From NCBI GenBank assembly GCA_051866775.1, contig JBJDXR010000044.1:1-26483 (forward strand): 26,483 bases of DNA, given 5' to 3'. Below the pieces are notes generated by a model, which was not told the DNA's origin, ran no database searches, and saw only the letters and a program-made list of their open reading frames with translations. How positions within the stretch are numbered: position 1 is the stretch's first letter; each line of letters starts with the position of its first letter. This DNA comes from RUG626 sp051866775 (GTDB taxonomy: Bacteria > Bacillota > Clostridia > Oscillospirales > Oscillospiraceae). Of the stretch, positions 15,761 through 22,582 are shown one piece after another. A program made the position numbers and the translations under genes.

Positions 15761-15850
15761 ATGATTTACAGCGTGTCAGCACCCATGGGACCGGGTAAAG
15801 GCACACCGCGCACCGCGCGGCGCGTCAGCGTTGCCCTGCGGGCCGCTTAG
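15761..15850 (+). CDS. Possible 29-residue basic peptide in the dnaK-dnaJ spacer
   Basis: ATG at 15761 to TAG at 15848-15850 encodes 29 residues, basic and Arg/Ala/Pro/Gly-rich (MIYSVSAPMGPGKGTPRTA...). There is no good ribosome site (GGGAACATAGA precedes it), and the segment is GC-rich and palindromic, so the open frame may be chance. Listed because nothing else explains the spacer. Confidence 0.15.
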   Translation: MIYSVSAPMGPGKGTPRTARRVSVALRAA

Positions 15851-15887
15851 GCACCGGGTCCGCTGGCAGTATCAGAGGTGAGAGCAT

Positions 15888-17012
15888 ATGGCAGATAAAC
15901 GCGATTATTACGAGGTGCTCGGTGTTGGAAAAAACGCCACAGACGCCGAGCTTAAGAAAGCCTTTTTTAAAATCGCCAAGGAGAACCATCCGGATCTGCA
16001 TCCGGGTGATAAGGAGTGTGAGCAGCGCCTTAAGGAGGCCAACGAGGCCTATGAGGTGCTCTCCGACAAGGATAAGCGTGCAAAATACGATCAATTCGGC
16101 TTTGCCGGTGTGGATCCGAATTTTGCCGCCTCCAACGGCGGAGGGTTCAGCGGCGGTTTTGACGGATTTGATCTTGGGGATATCCTGGGCAGCGTCTTCA
16201 GCGGCTTCGGCGGGGACACCGCCCGGAACCGGAACGCCCCTATGCGCGGCGAGAGCATCCGCGTGGGGGTATCCATTTCATTTGAGGAGGCTGCTTTCGG
16301 CTGCGACAAGAGGATCACAGTCTCCCGAACGGAGACCTGTGACGAGTGCGGCGGCAACGGCTGCGCCCAGGGCACCACGCCCGAGGTGTGCCCCACCTGC
16401 CACGGCTCCGGCGTGGTCATGACTCAGAAGCGCACCATGTTCGGCGTCATGCAGTCCTCTGCCGAGTGTCCCAAATGCGGCGGCAGGGGCAAGATTATAC
16501 ATCAGCCCTGTGGGAAGTGTCACGGCTCCGGCACAGTACGGAAGCAGAAGACCATCAACGTCACCATCCCGGCAGGCATTGACAACAACCAGACCTTCGC
16601 CCTGCGCGGACAGGGCCATGCGGGCTTAAACGGCGGCCCGGCCGGTGACATTCTCGTAACCGTCTCCGTCCGTCCCCACGAGTTCTTTAAGAGAGAAGGT
16701 TTCTCCATCCTTTACGAGATGCCTATATCCGTCACTCAGGCACTTCTGGGCGCAGATCTGGAGGTACCAACTCTTGACGGAAAGGTCAAATACTCCATTC
16801 CGGAGGGCACCCAATCCGGCGACGTATTCCGCCTTAAGGGCAAGGGCGTTCCCTATCGAAACGGCCGCGGCGATCAGTACGTCACGATAAAAATTAATAT
16901 TCCGAAAGAGCTTACAAACGAGCAGCGGGAGCTTGTAAAAAAGCTTGATGAATCCCTCGGAGGGGGCGCAGGCGGAGACTCCAAGCCGCACAAATTTAAG
17001 CGCAAAAAGTGA
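15888..17012 (+). CDS. dnaJ: DnaJ, Hsp40 co-chaperone
   Basis: 374 residues, class I DnaJ. The J domain (about 1-70) has the HPD motif at residues 34-36, which stimulates DnaK ATPase. A Gly/Phe-rich linker (about 78-110) follows. The zinc region holds four CxxCxGxG-type repeats (CDECGGNG, CPTCHGSG, CPKCGGRG, CGKCHGSG). The C-terminal substrate-binding domain ends Lys-rich (KPHKFKRKK). GAGGTGAG lies just upstream of the ATG. It closes the hrcA-grpE-dnaK-dnaJ operon but after an unusually long 227-base spacer; a clear terminator follows. Confidence 0.98.
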   Translation: MADKRDYYEVLGVGKNATDAELKKAFFKIAKENHPDLHPGDKECEQRLKEANEAYEVLSDKDKRAKYDQFGFAGVDPNFAASNGGGFSGGFDGFDLGDILGSVFSGFGGDTARNRNAPMRGESIRVGVSISFEEAAFGCDKRITVSRTETCDECGGNGCAQGTTPEVCPTCHGSGVVMTQKRTMFGVMQSSAECPKCGGRGKIIHQPCGKCHGSGTVRKQKTINVTIPAGIDNNQTFALRGQGHAGLNGGPAGDILVTVSVRPHEFFKREGFSILYEMPISVTQALLGADLEVPTLDGKVKYSIPEGTQSGDVFRLKGKGVPYRNGRGDQYVTIKINIPKELTNEQRELVKKLDESLGGGAGGDSKPHKFKRKK

Positions 17013-17032
17013 GCTTTATGCGGGATCTATTC

Positions 17033-17068
17033 ACAGGGAATTTGCAATGTCAAATTCCCTGTTTTTAT
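17033..17068 (+). terminator. Terminator of the hrcA-grpE-dnaK-dnaJ operon
   Basis: Twelve-base arms ACAGGGAATTTG and CAAATTCCCTGT pair across six bases and are followed by a TTTT run. It is placed 20 bases past the dnaJ stop. Confidence 0.85.
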
Positions 17069-17177
17069 TATTTACTAAGATGGTTAAAATACGCTGGACA
17101 CAGAAAGCTCCTGCATTGCCCGGCAACATTCTTTTTTAGCCGAGACTAATTTAACCGTTGAGCAATGATGGGGCATT

Positions 17178-17202
17178 GCCGCTTACTTTTTGCGGCTTTT
17201 TT
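17178..17202 (+). terminator. Second terminator in the dnaJ-PHP gap, no gene before it
   Basis: GCCGC (17178-17182) pairs with GCGGC (17192-17196), followed by six T. A second hairpin GCAATG/CATTGC (17162-17179) overlaps its left arm by two bases. No gene lies between this and the dnaJ terminator. Confidence 0.55.
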
Positions 17203-17231
17203 GGCTTAAATGACAATTTTCCTCCTTTGAG

Positions 17232-17260
17232 TTTACTTTTTGTTTTTTCCTTGGTATACT
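17232..17260 (+). promoter_or_regulatory. Promoter of the PHP-phosphatase/rpiB unit
   Basis: TTTACT (17232-17237), 17 bases, then TATACT (17255-17260) with a TG extension one base before it. Transcription should start near 17267, giving a leader of about 28 bases. Confidence 0.65.
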
Positions 17261-17294
17261 CTACTTGCTTTCAAGCGGAGGTGATACTTTTAAA

Positions 17295-18113
17295 ATGTTT
17301 CTGGCAGATTACCATATGCATTCCTTCCCTTTTTCTCCGGACGCGCAGAATTCCATGCTCCAGATGGCCGAGGCCTCAGCAGAACACGGAATTACTCACA
17401 TCTGCATAACCAATCACATTGAAAACTGCTCCCAAAGCCCGAAATGTCCGCTCCAGTTTCCGCCTTTTCATGAGTGGGAGGCTCTTGAGACTGCTTTTAA
17501 TACCGCAAAGTCCAAAATGGACGGCCGCATAGATATGCGCCTTGGCATTGAGCTGGGCTCCCCGCACTATGTCCCCGAAATTGGTCGGAAGATCTACAGC
17601 ATGGAGATGTTCGACTTTGTCATCGGCTCCATACACAACCTGCGCGAGGGTGAGGATTTCTGCTATTACACCTATCCCCCATTCAATGAATTTAGTCCGA
17701 CGATAGAAGAATACCTTCAGGAATATATTAAGCTTGCAAAATTCGGCTGCTGTGACGTTTTGGGTCACATCGGATATATGCAGAAGTATATGGCCGATCA
17801 AAATGTGTATTTTGATATGATGGAGTTTTCCGACCTGCTGAAAGAGCTTTTCTCAGCGGCTATTCAAAACGGCATAGGGATCGAAGTAAACACCTCCTCC
17901 CTGCATGAGAAGCTGGGCGAGTTTGTTCCGAAGCTGGAGGTACTGAAGCTCTATCGAGAGCTTGGAGGAGAGGTCATCACCGCCGGGTCCGATTCACACT
18001 CCGTAAAACATGCGGGCTTTGCCATAAAGGAGGCATACGAGCTTCTGCGTGAGGCCGGTTTTAAATATGTATGTATTTTCCGCCGGCATGAGCCGGAATT
18101 TATAAAGCTTTAA
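17295..18113 (+). CDS. PHP-domain phosphatase, histidinol-phosphatase (HisJ) type
   Basis: 272 residues from ATG at 17295, nine bases after GGAGGTGAT (17277-17285); the TTG thirty bases earlier lies before the ribosome site and so is not used. Metal-binding motifs of the PHP fold appear in order: DYHMHS (His7, His9), TNHIE (His41), the GIELG Glu, GSIHN, LGHIGY and GSDSH near the C-terminus. These match trinuclear-metal PHP phosphatases, and the length fits HisJ, which removes phosphate from histidinol phosphate. No other histidine-synthesis gene is nearby, so the substrate is inferred from family only. rpiB follows after 20 bases. Confidence 0.85.
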   Translation: MFLADYHMHSFPFSPDAQNSMLQMAEASAEHGITHICITNHIENCSQSPKCPLQFPPFHEWEALETAFNTAKSKMDGRIDMRLGIELGSPHYVPEIGRKIYSMEMFDFVIGSIHNLREGEDFCYYTYPPFNEFSPTIEEYLQEYIKLAKFGCCDVLGHIGYMQKYMADQNVYFDMMEFSDLLKELFSAAIQNGIGIEVNTSSLHEKLGEFVPKLEVLKLYRELGGEVITAGSDSHSVKHAGFAIKEAYELLREAGFKYVCIFRRHEPEFIKL

Positions 18114-18133
18114 TCAGAAAGGACGCTATTTAA

Positions 18134-18580
18134 ATGACCATTGCACTTGCCTGTGACCATGGTGGTTTTCCCCTTATGCAGGACGTCAAGGCACATCTTG
18201 ATGAATTAAAAATAGAATACAAGGATTTTGGTACTCACTCAACTGAGCGCTGCGACTATCCGGATTTTGCCGCCGCAGCGGCGCACGCAATAGCAAACGG
18301 TGAATATGATTTTGGTATATTCATCTGCTCTACAGGCATAGGTATATCCATGGCCGCAAATAAGGTCCACGGGATACGTGCCGCCCTGTGCTCAGACTGT
18401 TACAGCGCCGAGTATACCCGCCGCCACAACAACGCCAATGTCCTATGCATGGGTTCCCTCGTCCTCGGCAAGGGGCTTGCCAACAAGATAGTAGATACCT
18501 TTTTAGAGCATGAATTCGACGGCGGCCGCCACATCCCGCGTGTGAATAAGCTGGCCGACATTGAAGAAGGCCGCCTGTAA
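18134..18580 (+). CDS. rpiB: Ribose-5-phosphate isomerase B (RpiB/LacA family)
   Basis: Interconverts ribose-5-phosphate and ribulose-5-phosphate in the pentose phosphate pathway. 148 residues, the normal length. The family signatures are present: ACDHGG (residues 6-11), the catalytic Cys65 in ICSTGIGISMAANK, and RRHNNANVLCMG with His98. It could instead act on an allose or galactose phosphate, since RpiB/LacA/LacB proteins are alike. AAAGGA precedes the ATG. It follows the PHP gene closely and is likely co-transcribed. A stem AGCCTTTT/AAAAGGCT (18583-18606) follows the stop but has no T run. Confidence 0.93.
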   Translation: MTIALACDHGGFPLMQDVKAHLDELKIEYKDFGTHSTERCDYPDFAAAAAHAIANGEYDFGIFICSTGIGISMAANKVHGIRAALCSDCYSAEYTRRHNNANVLCMGSLVLGKGLANKIVDTFLEHEFDGGRHIPRVNKLADIEEGRL

Positions 18581-18639
18581 TAAGCCTTTTCGGTATCTAA
18601 AAGGCTCGGCTCTTACATTCTCCGAAAGCTGGTGGATTC

Positions 18640-18840
18640 ATGGCATCAAATGAAAACAGGACATACCGCAGCAGACGGCCCGTCAGAACCGCCCTTATTG
18701 TCTTCTTTGTGCTTTTGGCTGTTCTGATCGTTATAGCCTTTGGCATATTTTTCGGCTTTAAGCGATATATAGTCTACACCGACGACGGAGTCAGATTGGA
18801 TATACCATGGCTTCAGGAGACCGATTCATCAGCGAAATAG
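18640..18840 (+). CDS. Small single-pass membrane protein, 66 aa
   Basis: A basic N-terminus (NRTYRSRRPVRT) precedes one hydrophobic segment (about 18-41, LIVFFVLLAVLIVIAFGIFF), then a short outer tail YIVYTDDGVRLDIPWLQETD. The charge pattern places the N-terminus inside. The tail recalls the beginning of exported proteins of which the rest is missing, so it may be the remnant or N-terminal module of a larger one, or a genuine small protein. The stop is followed by a good terminator, which argues for a complete gene. The ribosome site (GGTGG) is weak. No family assigned. Confidence 0.65.
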   Translation: MASNENRTYRSRRPVRTALIVFFVLLAVLIVIAFGIFFGFKRYIVYTDDGVRLDIPWLQETDSSAK

Positions 18841-18841
18841 C

Positions 18842-18874
18842 ATAACTCCCTGCTCTAGTGCAGGGAGTTATTTA
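18842..18874 (+). terminator. Terminator after the 66-residue protein
   Basis: Arms ATAACTCCCTGC (18842-18853) and GCAGGGAGTTAT (18860-18871) pair perfectly across six bases, followed by a short T-rich stretch. Confidence 0.75.
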
Positions 18875-18883
18875 TCATCAGCA

Positions 18884-18899
18884 ATTAGTCATTGCTAAC
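18884..18899 (+). promoter_or_regulatory. Palindromic operator-like site 1 (TTAG-N6-CTAA)
   Basis: ATTAGTCATTGCTAAC: TTAG and CTAA arms around six bases. It lies upstream of the -35 box of the SLH-gene promoter. One of three sites of identical layout. Confidence 0.5.
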
Positions 18900-18916
18900 T
18901 TTTTTATCTGAAGCTA

Positions 18917-18945
18917 TTGACAATGCAGGAAATGTTTGTTATATT
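18917..18945 (+). promoter_or_regulatory. Strong sigma-A promoter of the SLH protein gene
   Basis: A perfect TTGACA (18917-18922), a 17-base spacer and TATATT (18940-18945; five of six positions). Transcription should start near 18952, at operator-like site 2, leaving a leader of about 98 bases. Confidence 0.8.
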
Positions 18946-18951
18946 TTAATA

Positions 18952-18967
18952 GTTAGTTTTGTCTAAC
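18952..18967 (+). promoter_or_regulatory. Palindromic operator-like site 2 (GTTAG-N6-CTAAC)
   Basis: GTTAGTTTTGTCTAAC has five-base arms around six bases. It sits at the predicted transcription start, 68 bases centre to centre from site 1; occupancy would block initiation. Confidence 0.55.
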
Positions 18968-19014
18968 CGGTTTTTGTGTTTATAACAGGCATACTATTAT
19001 TTTTTTGCAAATCA

Positions 19015-19030
19015 GTTAGCTCATGCTAAC
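19015..19030 (+). promoter_or_regulatory. Palindromic operator-like site 3 (GTTAGC-N4-GCTAAC)
   Basis: GTTAGCTCATGCTAAC has six-base arms around four bases and keeps the GTTAG-N6-CTAAC frame. It ends seven bases before the ribosome site and lies 63 bases centre to centre from site 2. In RNA it could form a weak hairpin. Confidence 0.5.
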
Positions 19031-19049
19031 CAATATAAGGAGGCAATCT

Positions 19050-20990
19050 ATGAAACAGAAAATCAAAAGCTTGCTGGGCGCCGCACTGGCTGTCGGCGTT
19101 TTGGCTTCGGCGGCACCAGCGGCGAACGCAGTAAGCGACATCAGCGGCCACTGGGCAGAGGAAAGTATGCAGTCCTTTGTCGATCAGGGGTACATCGAAG
19201 GCGACGGTACCGGCAGGTACTTGCCTGATAATGCCATGAGCAGGGCTGAGTTTGCAGCAGTTGTTAACCGCATCAAGGGCTTCACTCTTGAAAGCTCCGG
19301 TATCTCCGCTTACAGTGATGTGAGCACCGGCGACTGGTATTACAGCGATATGGCCAAGGCTCTTGCTGCGGGGTATCTTGAAGGCTCAGGAAGCTCCATG
19401 AACCCGTCAGCAAGCATCACCCGTCAGGAGGCATTTCTTGTGATCGCACGCCTTATTGGGCTTGATATGGACTCCGCCGACACTTCCGTCCTTTGCAATT
19501 ATTCTGACGGATCAGATACGGCCGTCTGGGCACAGAAGGCCGTGGCTGCCATGGTCAGCGCCGGATATGTTGAAGGCTCCGACGGAATGCTCAGCCCCAC
19601 AGCCGCCCTTTCTAGGGCCGAGGGTGTGACCGTCCTCTCCCGCGTGCTTGAGGTCTTAAAGGGCACCGTCGTTATAAACGGCACCGTCTATTCCTTCTCT
19701 GAGACTCCCGGCGAGCTTGACGGCGTAAGCCAGATTGGCTCCACCGGCGTGTATTACAAGGTTTCAAGCGGCAAGGAGCTTACAGGCGACCTTTACGGCA
19801 CCGCAAACCTCACATATGCCGAGTTTTATGCCGGAGACGTGACCAGCACCGAGAGCTACGACGCCGTATCCTCCGCCACAAACAGCAAATACAACATTAT
19901 GTCCAATATGTACATATCAGAGGTAAGCGATGACGGCTATCAGATCTTGGGCGTCAAGGATGTCTCAGTCAAAGTTGACGCCGCACTTTATGTTGAGGCT
20001 GCAATACTGAAGGCTGCGGGCAAAGACCTCACAGCTGCCCAGTCCGAGGCTGTAAATATTCTTCTTAACAGCGATCCATATAATGCCGCCGCGCAGTACA
20101 AGACCCTTAATGCCGACGGCAGATACAGCGCCACAGTCTTTAACGTCGTTGAAACAGTTGATAACGCCGAGGCGGTACTTAAAACCGGCTCCACATGGGG
20201 AGATTATGAGATCGATGTGACAGACCCCGAGGGAGTCTCCAATCTGAGAAACGGCCGTACCGATGACGGTTTCACCATTCATTCCGGTATCCAGGGAATC
20301 ATTCTTACCACCTCAGACGGCTTCAAGGTTGGAATGGAGTACCTTCAGAGCATCTGGGTCCAGCCTTGGGAGGTATCCTTTAACGTGACCAAGGAGAGCA
20401 CAAGCAACGCTCACATCGCCGCTTGGGACAATATTGAGGAGCTTTCAAAGCTCGTTGGAACCACTGTTACCAGCATCACCTATATAATGCATGATGGCGC
20501 CTATGTCTATGAGTTTGACGGGATTTATATCAAGCCGGCATATACCGGAAACGCCGATGTCTCCGCAGAGTTTACCGACGGCTCTTCCGATGTCGTGCTC
20601 TCAGGTATCCCTTCTGAACTGAAGGACGTAGCTGTAACCATAAGCTATGGCTCCGGGCGAACCGCAGTTACCGTTCTAAGTGACGGCCAGGTCAACGACG
20701 GCAAGGTAACGATGAGCGCCGGCTACAACAATACTCAGCCTTATACCGTAAATATCTCCAGCTCCAACTACGCGGATATGGTAGTTTACGGACCCATGAC
20801 CGCTTCGCAGCGCAAGAGCCTGACAAAGCTTGTTGAAGAGGCTGCTCAAATACTTAATACAACCTCTGACGAGGGACTGGAAGAGCATTACCTTGAGGCA
20901 GTCGCGCTTCTTGAAGACGCTGACGCCGATTCCGGAACAGCGGCAGAATTGATAAACGACCTCACCAGCCACATATCCGTTCATAAGTAA
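19050..20990 (+). CDS. S-layer-homology surface protein with Tp47-like region
   Basis: 646 residues from ATG at 19050, six bases after AAGGAGG; an ATG at 19023 lies inside palindrome 3 and is rejected. A signal peptide (about 1-27, basic start, hydrophobic core, APAANA) is followed by three SLH domains (about 30-76, 88-137, 150-202) that bind cell-wall polymer. The rest (about 245-640) begins with GDLYGTANLTYAEFYAGD and contains DAVSSATNSK (residues 271-280). The first part resembles, from memory, the Tp47-type domain found in surface proteins; that is tentative. DAVSSAT has the spacing of ApbE-type FMN sites except Ser for Gly. The gene has its own strong promoter and terminator and precedes the flavinylation genes. 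Confidence 0.85.
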   Translation: MKQKIKSLLGAALAVGVLASAAPAANAVSDISGHWAEESMQSFVDQGYIEGDGTGRYLPDNAMSRAEFAAVVNRIKGFTLESSGISAYSDVSTGDWYYSDMAKALAAGYLEGSGSSMNPSASITRQEAFLVIARLIGLDMDSADTSVLCNYSDGSDTAVWAQKAVAAMVSAGYVEGSDGMLSPTAALSRAEGVTVLSRVLEVLKGTVVINGTVYSFSETPGELDGVSQIGSTGVYYKVSSGKELTGDLYGTANLTYAEFYAGDVTSTESYDAVSSATNSKYNIMSNMYISEVSDDGYQILGVKDVSVKVDAALYVEAAILKAAGKDLTAAQSEAVNILLNSDPYNAAAQYKTLNADGRYSATVFNVVETVDNAEAVLKTGSTWGDYEIDVTDPEGVSNLRNGRTDDGFTIHSGIQGIILTTSDGFKVGMEYLQSIWVQPWEVSFNVTKESTSNAHIAAWDNIEELSKLVGTTVTSITYIMHDGAYVYEFDGIYIKPAYTGNADVSAEFTDGSSDVVLSGIPSELKDVAVTISYGSGRTAVTVLSDGQVNDGKVTMSAGYNNTQPYTVNISSSNYADMVVYGPMTASQRKSLTKLVEEAAQILNTTSDEGLEEHYLEAVALLEDADADSGTAAELINDLTSHISVHK

Positions 20991-21013
20991 GCTGAATTTT
21001 AGTTCTGACAGGA

Positions 21014-21050
21014 ATAAGACCCACCCTGACTTTTCGGGTGGGTCTTATCT
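21014..21050 (+). terminator. Terminator after the SLH protein gene
   Basis: Thirteen-base arms ATAAGACCCACCC (21014-21026) and GGGTGGGTCTTAT (21036-21048) pair perfectly across nine bases. The T run is short, but a second T-rich stretch follows at 21064-21070. Confidence 0.7.
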
Positions 21051-21114
21051 TGAACACGAAAAATTTTTTTGAAATCCAAAATAACAAGCCTTAATTTAAA
21101 AACGAGGTAACCAC

Positions 21115-22563
21115 ATGATCTTTCTTATTTCACTGATACTTGCCGTGCTTTTTGTACTCTTTCTCTCCGAAGCGCTCAAAAAACACCCGGTGCCGTTTTA
21201 TATCGCAGCGTCGGTCATATCCATTTCCGTGTTTATCCTGACGAGGCAGGGCGTCAGGCTTCCAAGCTTTGTAAACACATGGATCTGGCCGGTCTTTTCA
21301 CGCGGAGGTCTGGCCGGGGCACTCTTCGTGGTGGTCATGATCACCGGCGCACTGCCCAACGGCTCCAAGGCCATAAAGCGGCTGATGCCCATACGCGGCG
21401 AGCTTTCTATAATCGCCAGCATCCTAACGCTTGGCCACAACGCCTCCTACGGGCTAATATATTTCCGGCTTCTGTTTGTCTCCCCCTCCCGCCTGCCGGT
21501 AAATCAGCTTCTCGCAGCCATATGCTCTCTCATAATGATTGCCATTATGCTGCCGCTCTTTATAACCTCCTTTAAAGCCGTGCGCAAAAAGATGAACGGC
21601 AAAAGCTGGAAGCGCCTTCAGCGCCTTGCATATATGTTTTACGGGCTGCTGTACATACACATAATGCTGCTCACCATCCCCGCCGTTTTATCCGGAAAAA
21701 GTGGATACACTATGACAGTACTTATTTACAGCGCGATTTTTATCAGTTATACTGTTTGCCGTGTGATGAAGGCGAGAGCCGTCAAAACAAAGAGCACCTC
21801 ACATCTGCCGAAGCGCCAGCTGATAGGAAGCTGTGCCGCCGTAGCCATGTCTGTGTGCCTCACCTTTGCCCTCGCAGCCTGTTCACCTGCAGAAAAGTCA
21901 GATCCCGATTCGGATGGAGAAGACGCCGGTATATCTGATGATGAAGCTCCTGCCGGCGAAGATTCGGAAGAATTTGACGACGGTATTCCGGACGGCGATG
22001 AGCCTTACAGCGGATCCCGCGATACTGAGAGCGGCCCGGATGCTGAAAACGAAAAAGGTCCCGACCCGTCAGATACCGATGCAAATACCGGTGCTGATAC
22101 TGATGCCGCAGCAGCCGACCCAGAAAACGGGGAGATTTCCCAAACCGGAACTTCTAACGCCGGCACACCGCCACAGGAACCGGGTACGAATACCGAGGCT
22201 CCCTCTGAGCCTGTCTCCTCAGTCTCTCCAACCACAGATTCAGAGCCTGCGCCGGAACCGGAACCTGGGCCGGAACCTGAGCCGGAGGTCGTCCGTATAT
22301 ATAAAGACGGTTCCTTCACCGGTACCGGTGAGGGATACGCAGGACCGGTAACCGTCAGTGTAACGATAAAGGACGACACAATAATCTCCATATCAGTTAT
22401 ATCTTATGTTGACGACGACCTGTTTTTCTCCGACGGCAAAGCTGTTATAAACAGTATTCTCTCCGCCCAGAGCACAAATGTTGACACCGTGAGCGGCGCG
22501 ACCTACTCCTCCGGCGGAATAATCGACGCCGTCGCCGCAGCACTCCAAAGCGCAAAAAACTAA
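21115..22563 (+). CDS. Ferric-reductase-like membrane protein fused to lipoprotein-type FMN_bind domain
   Basis: 482 residues in three parts. Residues 1-215 hold about six membrane segments of the ferric-reductase-like/YedZ type, with candidate haem ligands His108 (TLGHNASYG) and His182 (LLYIHIMLL); the RLQRLAY stretch has Gln169 where relatives often have His. Residues 218-256 read as a complete lipoprotein signal: basic segment, hydrophobic core and LAAC lipobox with Cys256. An acidic, Pro/Glu-rich linker (about 257-385, ending in EPEPE-type repeats) leads to an FMN_bind domain (about 388-480) with DTVSGATYSS; Thr463 is the expected FMN attachment point. The protein should carry electrons from the membrane to an outer flavin. 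GAGG lies eight bases before the ATG. The ApbE gene follows after 19 bases. Confidence 0.88.
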   Translation: MIFLISLILAVLFVLFLSEALKKHPVPFYIAASVISISVFILTRQGVRLPSFVNTWIWPVFSRGGLAGALFVVVMITGALPNGSKAIKRLMPIRGELSIIASILTLGHNASYGLIYFRLLFVSPSRLPVNQLLAAICSLIMIAIMLPLFITSFKAVRKKMNGKSWKRLQRLAYMFYGLLYIHIMLLTIPAVLSGKSGYTMTVLIYSAIFISYTVCRVMKARAVKTKSTSHLPKRQLIGSCAAVAMSVCLTFALAACSPAEKSDPDSDGEDAGISDDEAPAGEDSEEFDDGIPDGDEPYSGSRDTESGPDAENEKGPDPSDTDANTGADTDAAAADPENGEISQTGTSNAGTPPQEPGTNTEAPSEPVSSVSPTTDSEPAPEPEPGPEPEPEVVRIYKDGSFTGTGEGYAGPVTVSVTIKDDTIISISVISYVDDDLFFSDGKAVINSILSAQSTNVDTVSGATYSSGGIIDAVAAALQSAKN

Positions 22564-22582
22564 CCTGAAAGGAACCCTTCTG

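Noticed and set aside
19023..19049. ATG at 19023 as the SLH gene start
   Set aside because: It lies inside palindrome 3, has no ribosome site and would place nine residues before a proper signal peptide.
21766..21768. Internal ATG as a separate start for the lipoprotein half of the fusion
   Set aside because: It is in frame and would give a clean lipoprotein, but no ribosome site precedes it.
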